This document shows, piece by piece, positions 56,079 through 64,000 of a DNA stretch of 64,000 bases. The stretch's first letter is position 1; every line of letters starts with the position of its first letter. The translations under genes were made by a program, and so were the position numbers. The notes beneath the pieces are model-generated. The model was not told the DNA's origin. It made no database searches and worked only from the letters and a program-made list of their open reading frames with translations. Origin of the DNA: Frigoribacterium sp. PhB160 (lineage in GTDB: Bacteria > Actinomycetota > Actinomycetes > Actinomycetales > Microbacteriaceae); assembly GCF_003751785.1 (NCBI RefSeq), contig NZ_RKIE01000001.1, forward strand, positions 845,564 through 909,563, in the 5' to 3' direction.

Positions 56079-58076
56079 TCAGACGAGCAGCTGGTGCTTC
56101 GCCAGGTCGCGGTAGAGGGGCGTGCTCGCGACGAGTTCGGAGTGGGTGCCGACCCCGACGACGCGCCCCTTCTCGAGCACGACGATCTGGTCGCTGTCGA
56201 CCACCGTCGACAGGCGGTGCGCGATCACGATCAGGGTGCGGCCCTCCGCGACGGCGTCCAGGGCCTCGCGCAGCCGCTGCTCGTTGAGCCCGTCGAGGCT
56301 CGACGTCGACTCGTCGAGCAGCAGGATCGGCGGCGCGGAGAGGAGGGTGCGGGCGATCGCCAGTCGCTGCCGCTCGCCACCCGAGAGCATGACGCCGTCC
56401 TCGCCCACCTGGGCGTCGAGCCCCTGGTCGCCCCGCTCGAGGACGCCGGTGAGGTTCACCGCCTCGAGCACGCGGCGGCAGTCGTCGTCGGTCGCCTCGG
56501 GGGACCCGAGGGTGAGGTTGTCGCGCAGGGTGCCCGCGAGCACCGGAGCGTCCTGCTCGACGTAGCCGATCCGGGAGCGCAGCTCGGTGCGGTCGAGCGC
56601 CCGGACGTCGACGCCGCCGAGCCGCACGACGCCCGCGCTGGGGTCGTAGAACCGCTCGACGAGCGCGAGGATCGTGCTCTTGCCGGCACCGGAGGGCCCG
56701 ACGAGCGCAGTGCGGCGACCCACGGGCACCGAGAACGAGACGCCGTGCAGCACCGTGAGGTCGTCGTCGGGCACGGCCTCCCCGGAGGCCGCCTCGCGGG
56801 TGCCGCCGGCGGTGCCCGGCGCCGCGCCGCCCGCACCCGAGCCGCCCGCGCCGACCGCGCGCGACCCACCCGAGCCCGAGCCGCCCGCGGCGACCGGGGA
56901 GTCGGGGTAGCGGAAGCGGACGCCCTCGAACGACACGGCGTCGGTCGTCTCGACCCGGGCGCCGGCGCCGAGCCGGGCGGCGGCCTCGGCGTCCCCGTCG
57001 GTCTCGGCCGGCAGGTCGAGGATCTCCTGGATGCGACCGAGTGCCCCGAGCGCCTGGTTGACGCTCAGCACGGCGCCCATGGCCTGGCCGAGCGGCATGA
57101 TCATGAGGAAGAGGAACAGGATGAACGACACGAGCGAGGCGATCGTGATGGTGCCGCTCGCCACGCGGTAGCCGCCGACCCCGAGCACGACGAGGAACGA
57201 CGCCTGCAGGGCGACGGACGCGATCGGCACGACGAGCGCCGAGATGCGGGCGACCTGCAGGCCCCGCTGGTAGGCCCCCTCGGCGTCGCGCCCGACGGCG
57301 GCGATCTCGCGCTCGGTGGCGCCCGACGCGCGGATGGTGCGCACCGAGCTGATGGCCCGCTCGACCGCGGCCGTCAGGTCGCCGACCTTCTCCTGCGCCT
57401 GCCGGCTCGCGACCCGGATGCGGCCCGACAGCACGACGACGACCACGACCGAGACGGCCACGACGAGCACGGTCAGCCCGAGCAGCACCGGGTCGATGAG
57501 GAACATGCCGACGAGGGCGCCGACGAAGGTCAGCGACCCGCCGATCGCCTCGACGAGGCCCTGCGTGAGCACGGCGCGCAGCAGCGTCGTGTCGGACCCC
57601 ACGCGGGAGACGAGGTCGCCGGTTCGGCGCGCGTCGAACTGGCTGACCGGCAGGCGCAGCAGGCTGCCGACGAGGCGCCGTCGGCTCGAGAGCACCACGC
57701 CCTCGCCGGTGCGCTGCAGCAGGTAGTGCTGGAAGCCGCTCAGCAGCCCCGCGACGACGACGAGGGCGACGAGCAGCCAGACGAGGCGGCCGAGGGACCG
57801 GCCGTCCTGGACGAGTGCGATGACCCGCTGCACGAGCAGCGGCTGGGCGAGCGACGCGGCGGCCCCGAGCACGCTCAGCACGATGATGACGACCATGATG
57901 CGCTTGTGCTCGACGAGGTAGGGGACGAGCTGTCGGAAGGTCGCGCGCGGCCCCTCGGGCACGGGGCGGCGACCGAGCCCGCGGCGGGGGCGGGCCGACG
58001 TCGGGGAGCCGGCCCGCGCCTCCTTCTCGGAGGGGGTGCGGGGGGTGCTGGTGCGCGTGCTCGTGTCGGAGCTCAT
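56079..58076 (-). CDS. ABC transporter, fused permease-ATPase (exporter type)
   Basis: 665 residues. Cytosolic Arg/Pro-rich tail, six-helix ABC exporter domain (about 55-340; VPYLVEHKRIMVVIIVLSVL first helix, DARRTGDLVSRVGSD loop), then the nucleotide-binding domain: ALVGPSGAGKSTILALVERF (Walker A), VEQDAPVLAGTL (Q loop), VMLSGGERQRLAIARTLL (signature), ILLLDESTSSLDG (Walker B), VIAHRLSTV (switch His). An unusual Gly/Ala/Ser-rich insert of about 40 residues sits after FRYPDSP, before LTVLHGVSF. Start at 58076 follows GAGAGG. Probably a homodimeric drug or lipid exporter; cargo unknown. Confidence 0.92.
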   Translation of the reverse strand: MSSDTSTRTSTPRTPSEKEARAGSPTSARPRRGLGRRPVPEGPRATFRQLVPYLVEHKRIMVVIIVLSVLGAAASLAQPLLVQRVIALVQDGRSLGRLVWLLVALVVVAGLLSGFQHYLLQRTGEGVVLSSRRRLVGSLLRLPVSQFDARRTGDLVSRVGSDTTLLRAVLTQGLVEAIGGSLTFVGALVGMFLIDPVLLGLTVLVVAVSVVVVVVLSGRIRVASRQAQEKVGDLTAAVERAISSVRTIRASGATEREIAAVGRDAEGAYQRGLQVARISALVVPIASVALQASFLVVLGVGGYRVASGTITIASLVSFILFLFLMIMPLGQAMGAVLSVNQALGALGRIQEILDLPAETDGDAEAAARLGAGARVETTDAVSFEGVRFRYPDSPVAAGGSGSGGSRAVGAGGSGAGGAAPGTAGGTREAASGEAVPDDDLTVLHGVSFSVPVGRRTALVGPSGAGKSTILALVERFYDPSAGVVRLGGVDVRALDRTELRSRIGYVEQDAPVLAGTLRDNLTLGSPEATDDDCRRVLEAVNLTGVLERGDQGLDAQVGEDGVMLSGGERQRLAIARTLLSAPPILLLDESTSSLDGLNEQRLREALDAVAEGRTLIVIAHRLSTVVDSDQIVVLEKGRVVGVGTHSELVASTPLYRDLAKHQLLV

Positions 58077-58208
58077 GGTGCCTCTCGTGCCGGGTGCCGC
58101 GGCGACGGTCGCGGCGTTCGTCGGCGCCGCCGACGTCGTCGACGCGCCGACACGAGGGTACTTCGTGAGACCGCGAGTGGGCTGCGGCGGGAGGGGCCCG
58201 GGGACGGC

Positions 58209-58245
58209 GTCGGCCCGCGGCCTCCGGGGGAGGACGCGGGCCGAC
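58209..58245 (-). terminator. Terminator after the MFS gene
   Basis: Perfect 11-bp stem GTCGGCCCGCG / CGCGGGCCGAC with a 15-nt loop that itself can pair CCTCC/GGAGG; 40 bp downstream of the MFS stop on the minus strand. Confidence 0.75.
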
Positions 58246-58285
58246 GGCGACGGGGGACGACGGGGAGGCGCGGGGCTCCGCCGGG

Positions 58286-59629
58286 TCAGTCGGCCGCGTC
58301 GTACGCGGTGTCGCGCGTCTCGCGGCTGATGACGAGCGCCACGAGGGTCAGCACCGCCATCGACGAGAGGTAGAGGCCGACGAGCCAGGTGCTGCCGCCC
58401 GCGGCCTGCCACAGGGCCACGGCGATGAAGGGCGCCACGGCCGCGCCGAGGATGCTGGCGACGTTGTAGCTGATCGCGGAGCCGGTGTACCGCACGCTCG
58501 TCGGGAACAGCTCGGGCAGCACGGCGCCCATCGGTCCGAAGGTGAGGCCCATCAGCACGAAGCCGATGATGAGCAGCGCCTGCGCGCCGAGCACGCCCGC
58601 GGCGAAGAACGGCGCGAAGAGGAAGCCGAAGACGAGGATGCCCGCGGTCACGCAGATGAGCAGGGCACGGCGGCCGAACTTCTCGGCGAGGGGGCCCGAG
58701 ACCAGCGTGAAGATGCCGAAGAAGACGACGCCGATGATGAGCATCCACAGGAACTGGGTGCGGGCGATGCCGAGCCCGGGCGCCGCCCCCTCGGCGGGCG
58801 CGGTCCCGTAGGTCAGCGTGAACGTCGTCATCAGGTAGAAGAGCGTGTACGTCGCCAGCATGATGAACGTGCCGAGGGTCAGGGGCCGCCAGCTCGTCGT
58901 GAACACGCGCGCGAGCGGCAGCTTCGCGACGTTGCCCGACGAGACGACGTTCTGGAACGCGGGGGTCTCGATGAGCTTGAAGCGCACGTAGAGGCCGATG
59001 ACGACGAGGACGGCGCTCGCGAGGAAGGGCAGGCGCCAGCCCCAGCTGAGGAACTGCTCCTCGCTCATCGTGGTGTTCAGGACGACGAAGAGCAGGTTGG
59101 CGATGATGAAGCCGATCGGGGCGCCGAGCTGCGGGAAGGTCCCGTAGATCGCGCGGCGCTTCGCCGGCGCGTTCTCGGTCGCGAGGAGCGCCGCGCCGCT
59201 CCACTCGCCGCCGAGGCCGAGGCCCTGGCAGAAGCGCAGCACGACGAGGCAGGCGGGACCGGCGACGGCCCAGCCCGGGGTCGTGCCCGCGGGGATGCAG
59301 CCGATCAGCACGGTCGCGACGCCCATGGTCAGCAGCGACGCCACGAGCGTGCCCTTGCGGCCGACGCGGTCGCCGAAGTGGCCGAAGATGACCGAGCCGA
59401 CCGGGCGGGCGATGAACGCGACGCCGAAGACGGCGAACGAGGCGAGCCGGGCGACGGCCGGGTCGTCGTTCGCGAAGAAGACGGTGGGGAAGACGAGGAC
59501 GGCGGCGGTCGCGTAGACGTAGAAGTCGTAGAACTCGATCGAGGTGCCGACGAGGCTCGCGACGATGACGCGCGAGCGCTTGTTGACGGGCGGGGAGGCG
59601 GTCGACGAGGCGACGGTGCTGGCGGACAT
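58286..59629 (-). CDS. MFS transporter, metabolite:H+ symporter (MHS) family
   Basis: 447 residues, 12 predicted helices. VIVASLVGTSIEFYDFYVYATAAVLVF is the MHS first-helix signature (given here in two parts: VASLVGTSIEFYDFYVY, then the helix end), with loop 2-3 motif GHFGDRVGRKGTL and RFCQGLGLGGEWSGAALL in helix 4. Family members import shikimate, proline betaine, citrate or aromatic acids with protons; substrate here unknown. ATG at 59629 with CAGGAGC upstream. Monocistronic, terminator after it. Confidence 0.92.
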   Translation of the reverse strand: MSASTVASSTASPPVNKRSRVIVASLVGTSIEFYDFYVYATAAVLVFPTVFFANDDPAVARLASFAVFGVAFIARPVGSVIFGHFGDRVGRKGTLVASLLTMGVATVLIGCIPAGTTPGWAVAGPACLVVLRFCQGLGLGGEWSGAALLATENAPAKRRAIYGTFPQLGAPIGFIIANLLFVVLNTTMSEEQFLSWGWRLPFLASAVLVVIGLYVRFKLIETPAFQNVVSSGNVAKLPLARVFTTSWRPLTLGTFIMLATYTLFYLMTTFTLTYGTAPAEGAAPGLGIARTQFLWMLIIGVVFFGIFTLVSGPLAEKFGRRALLICVTAGILVFGFLFAPFFAAGVLGAQALLIIGFVLMGLTFGPMGAVLPELFPTSVRYTGSAISYNVASILGAAVAPFIAVALWQAAGGSTWLVGLYLSSMAVLTLVALVISRETRDTAYDAAD

Positions 59630-59921
59630 GCAGGTGCTCCTGGGCGGCAGGCGGGGCGGGAGGGGGCGAGGCCTCGACGACGGCCGGCGCCAGGTGGGGC
59701 GCGACGGCTCGGAGGCGGGGAGGCGCGGGCTCAGGATCGACGGACCGCGCGCAGCCGAGGTGGTGCAGGGGGCGGCCGCTCGTGACGACCGTCGCCCATG
59801 GTACCGCCGCCCGGGCGAGCTGGCGAACGGGTGTCGTCGACAGGCCGGGCGTCCGAGCCGTCGGCGCCCGCCCGGCCGGGCGCCCGGACCGCGGGCGCCC
59901 GGACCGTCGGCGCCCGCCCCG
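59630..59921. other. 292-bp intergenic region MFS / ribA with 15-bp repeat array
   Basis: No gene. Contains a GGAGGCGC octamer (59719) and, at 59863-59915, four GGCGCCC cores spaced 16, 15 and 15 bp inside imperfect repeats of GCGGGCGCCCGGACC, just after the ribA stop. Could be a terminator-like structure for ribA or an operator array for the MFS gene about 230 bp away. Confidence 0.45.
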
Positions 59922-60590
59922 TCAGGCCCCGGTGCCGAGGTGGCCGGGCAGCTCGTGGCCCATGCGGTCGCGCTTGGTGTCGAGGTAGCCCTCGTTGAAG
60001 GCGCCGACGCCGACGACGAGCGGCACGGTCTCGACGACCTCGATGCCGTGCGCCTCGAGCTGGCGGCGCTTCTCGGGGTTGTTGCTGAGCAGCCGGATCG
60101 ACGACAGGCCGAGGTCGCGGAGGACGTCCGCCGCCGCCCCGTACTCGCGCGCGTCCGCCGGCAGCCCGAGCGCCAGGTTCGCGTCGAGGGTGTCGAGGCC
60201 GTCCTCCTGCAGGCGGTACGCGCGGAGCTTCGCGACGAGGCCGATGCCGCGTCCCTCGTGGCCGCGCAGGTACACGACGACGCCGCCGTGGTCGCGGATC
60301 GCCTCCAGCGCGGCGTCGAGCTGCGGCCCGCACTCGCACTTCAGGGAGCCGAACGTCTCGCCGGTGAGGCACTCGGAGTGCACCCGCACCAGGGCGCCGT
60401 CGGACGGGGGCGAGCCGTCGGGCCCGCTGGCCACGACGGCGACGTGGTCGGCTCCGGTGACCGTGTCGGCGTAGGCCCGCATGCGGAACGTCCCGTGGGT
60501 CGTCGGGACGGTCGTCTCGACCTCGAAGCGCACCTGCGAGGGAGCGGCGCTCGGGGCGGCGGGGGAGGTGGGGGCGGGCAGGTCGGTCAT
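59922..60590 (-). CDS. ribA: GTP cyclohydrolase II
   Basis: 222 residues, not fused to RibB. Opens the imidazole ring of GTP in flavin synthesis. SECLTGETFGSLKCECGPQL carries the three zinc Cys, RGHEGRGIGLVAKLRAYRLQ the catalytic Arg/Asp region, LSNNPEKRRQLEAHGIEV the late motif. An N-terminal Ala/Pro-rich stretch of 18 residues is extra. ATG overlaps the ribD stop (ATGA). ribE and ribH are not next to it, unlike classical rib operons. Confidence 0.94.
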   Translation of the reverse strand: MTDLPAPTSPAAPSAAPSQVRFEVETTVPTTHGTFRMRAYADTVTGADHVAVVASGPDGSPPSDGALVRVHSECLTGETFGSLKCECGPQLDAALEAIRDHGGVVVYLRGHEGRGIGLVAKLRAYRLQEDGLDTLDANLALGLPADAREYGAAADVLRDLGLSSIRLLSNNPEKRRQLEAHGIEVVETVPLVVGVGAFNEGYLDTKRDRMGHELPGHLGTGA

Positions 60591-61621
60591 GACGTTCTCC
60601 GGTGCTGGTCGCGCGCGACGACGACGAGGTCGCCGTCGAGCACGGTGGTGCTGGTGACGAGCAGGCGGCGTTGGTCGCCGATGGTGGCCACGCCGAGGTC
60701 GTCGAGGGCCGTGCGGGGTCCGCCGAGGAGGGTCGGCGCGAGGTAGACGAGGTAGTCGTCGACGAGGCCGAGCCGCACGGCCGCGCTCGCGACCGTCGGC
60801 CCGCCCTCGACGAACACGCTGCGGACGCCGCGCCGCGCGAGGTCGGCGAGCACCGCCACGAGGTCGCGGCTGCCCGTCTCGACGAGGCCGCGCGGGTGGC
60901 GGCGGAGCGCCGCGCCCCTCGGCACCGGGCGCTCGCCGACGACGACGGGCAGGGGCTGCTCGGGCAGGAGGGCGTCGTCGTCGCCGCGCGCCGTGAGGGA
61001 CGGGTCGTCGGCGAGGACCGTCCCCGTGCCGACGAGGACGACGTCGTGCCGGGCGCGCTGCTCGTGGACGTGGCGTCGCGCCGCCGGGCCGGTGATCCAC
61101 CGGCTCGACCCGTCGGCGGCGGCCGCTCGCCCGTCGAGGCTCGATGCCCACTTGAGCGTGACGAACGGGCGACCGAGCCGAGCCGCCGTCAGCCAGCGCC
61201 GGAGGAACTCCGTCGCCTCCTCGACGAGCACGCCGCCGACGACCTCGACGCCGCCGGCGCGCAGCCTCTCGGCGCCTCCGGAGGAGGCCTCGCCCGGGTC
61301 GGCGACGGCGTACGCCACGGCGGAGACGCCGGCCGCGAGCAGGGCCTCGCTGCACGGGCCGGTCAGGCCGGTGTGGTCGCAGGGCTCGAGCGTGACGACG
61401 GCCGTGAGGCCCCGGGCGTCGGCGGGCCCGAGCCGCGAGAGGGCGTCGACCTCGGCGTGCGGGGTGCCCGCGCCGCGGTGCCAGCCCTCGGCGGCGATGC
61501 TGCCGTCCGGGCGGAGCAGCACGCAGCCGACCTGGGGGTTCACGCCGGTGGCCGGCCCCCGGGCCGCGAGCTCCAGCGCTCGCTGCATGCCCGCCTCGAC
61601 CGCGTCGGTGGACGGCGTCAT
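60587..61621 (-). CDS. ribD: Riboflavin deaminase/reductase RibD
   Basis: 344 residues. N-terminal deaminase: MQRALELAARGPATGVNPQVGC, zinc-binding HAEVDAL (His-Ala-Glu) and TLEPCDHTGLTGPCSEALL (two Cys); C-terminal reductase from about 150: RPFVTLKWASSLDGRAAAADG, WITGPAARRHVHEQRARHDVVLVGTGTVLADDP split as GTGTVLADDPSLTAR, FVEGGPTVASAAVRLGLVD. Together they convert the GTP cyclohydrolase II product to 5-amino-6-ribitylamino-uracil phosphate. ATG overlaps the GNAT stop and its stop overlaps ribA, so both steps are coupled. Confidence 0.94.
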   Translation of the reverse strand: MTPSTDAVEAGMQRALELAARGPATGVNPQVGCVLLRPDGSIAAEGWHRGAGTPHAEVDALSRLGPADARGLTAVVTLEPCDHTGLTGPCSEALLAAGVSAVAYAVADPGEASSGGAERLRAGGVEVVGGVLVEEATEFLRRWLTAARLGRPFVTLKWASSLDGRAAAADGSSRWITGPAARRHVHEQRARHDVVLVGTGTVLADDPSLTARGDDDALLPEQPLPVVVGERPVPRGAALRRHPRGLVETGSRDLVAVLADLARRGVRSVFVEGGPTVASAAVRLGLVDDYLVYLAPTLLGGPRTALDDLGVATIGDQRRLLVTSTTVLDGDLVVVARDQHRRTS

Positions 61622-62205
61622 GATCCCGCCGCCGCCGGGACGGGGTCGCCCGCGGCCGGCCACCCGGGCTTCGGGTCGCGGTCGTCGGTGCTGAGCAGGC
61701 GCCCCCGCCAGCAGAGCGGGTGGCCGCCGTCGCGGCCCGGGTGCGTGCCCGGGCCCACGCCCGCGTAGCTGAAGCCCGAGCGCCGGGCCACGGCGGCGGA
61801 GCCGTCGTTGCCGACGTAGCCCTCCCACCGCACGTCGGGGAGGCCCCGCTCGTCGAACGCCCAGTCGACGACGAGGCGGACGGCCTCGGTCATCAGCCCC
61901 TTGCCGCGGGCGCCCCGCGACATCCAGAAGCCGAGGTCGTGGCCGGCGAGGCGGATGCTGATCATGCCCACGAGCAACGACGAACCGGGCTCGCGGATTC
62001 CCCACGAGAGCTCACGGCCCGTCGCCCAGCCGTGGTCGACGATGCGGTCGAGGAAGAACCGGGCGTCGGGCTCGCCGTAGGGCGTCGGCACGGTCGTGAA
62101 GCGCTGGACGGCCTCGTCCTGGCAGGCGTCGACGATCGCCGGGACGTCGGCCGGGCCGGGGACGAGCAGCTGCAGCCGGGGCGACTGCAGCGTGAAGGGC
62201 TGCAC
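61618..62205 (-). CDS. GNAT acetyltransferase (RimJ/RimL-like)
   Basis: 195 residues. LQSPRLQLLVPGPADVPAIVDACQD, IREPGSSLLVGMISIRLAGHDLGFWMSRGARGKGLMTEAVRLVVDWAF (given in pieces: FWMSRGARGKGLMTEAV is acetyl-CoA motif A), YVGNDGSAAVARRSGFSYAGVG: the RimJ/RimL-type N-acetyltransferase pattern. GTG at 62205 lies 2 bp after the trpS stop and gives the conserved start; no good ribosome site, so coupling to trpS is likely. Target unknown. Confidence 0.85.
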   Translation of the reverse strand: MQPFTLQSPRLQLLVPGPADVPAIVDACQDEAVQRFTTVPTPYGEPDARFFLDRIVDHGWATGRELSWGIREPGSSLLVGMISIRLAGHDLGFWMSRGARGKGLMTEAVRLVVDWAFDERGLPDVRWEGYVGNDGSAAVARRSGFSYAGVGPGTHPGRDGGHPLCWRGRLLSTDDRDPKPGWPAAGDPVPAAAGS

Positions 62206-62207
62206 GG

Positions 62208-64000
<1,793 letters not shown>

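Overview
The window is chromosomal DNA of a high-GC Gram-positive actinobacterium, most likely of the family Microbacteriaceae (Frigoribacterium/Curtobacterium/Clavibacter-like; genus not provable from sequence alone). Reasons: G+C well above 65% with strong third-position GC bias, many GTG starts, a small-type SRP RNA, malate:quinone oxidoreductase, DUF1206 and DUF4244/Tad proteins, a class A PBP with PASTA domains next to a GSND-type metallophosphoesterase, and a LAxTG-anchored choice-of-anchor G surface protein. No phage, transposase, CRISPR array or integrase was seen; this is core chromosome with a few accessory modules.

Layout. 1-3.8 kb: 3' end of a HerA-like ATPase gene, a PH-like membrane protein, an S4 RNA-binding protein, tRNA-Ser(GGA), a GNAT enzyme divergent from a 72-aa acidic protein, and a Fic toxin with its VbhA-like antitoxin. 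3.9-8.2 kb: pta-ackA (acetate node), an NAD(P)-binding protein, SRP RNA. 8.7-19.8 kb: one 3,710-residue cell-wall protein with 32 Ig-like repeats, a (GTP)15 stalk and a LAYTG sorting signal. 19.9-27.9 kb: dnaX-recR, DUF1206 protein, lysC-asd (aspartate pathway, with an internal start for a beta subunit), mqo. 27.9-33.3 kb: a radical SAM gene under a perfect LexA box, a sensor kinase / degenerate kinase paralogue / NarL-type regulator operon, thymidine kinase, a triple 76-bp repeat with terminator hairpins and tRNA-Pro(CGG). 33.4-39.7 kb: metallophosphoesterase-PBP divergent from DUF4177-RidA (order as I recall from the mycobacterial ponA2 region), then acs. 40-48.3 kb: compact Tad pilus locus, topA, tmk, holB. 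48.3-64 kb: TetR regulator, tRNA-Thr(CGT), two Gfo/Idh/MocA enzymes flanking dacB-pncA-gabD, a HIBYL-CoA hydrolase, an ABC exporter, an MHS-type MFS transporter, and the xth-trpS-GNAT-ribD-ribA string on the minus strand.

Common threads: central acetate metabolism (pta, ackA, acs) is spread over three loci; DNA replication and repair genes (dnaX, recR, topA, tmk, holB, tdk, xth, LexA-controlled radical SAM) recur; cell-surface functions (giant adhesin, Tad pilus, PBP, DacB) form the accessory layer. Promoter architecture is notable: at least ten genes have a TANNNT element whose last T lies exactly 6 nt before the start codon, the signature of leaderless mRNAs. An octamer GGAGGCGC is strikingly frequent, especially between genes and inside terminator hairpins.
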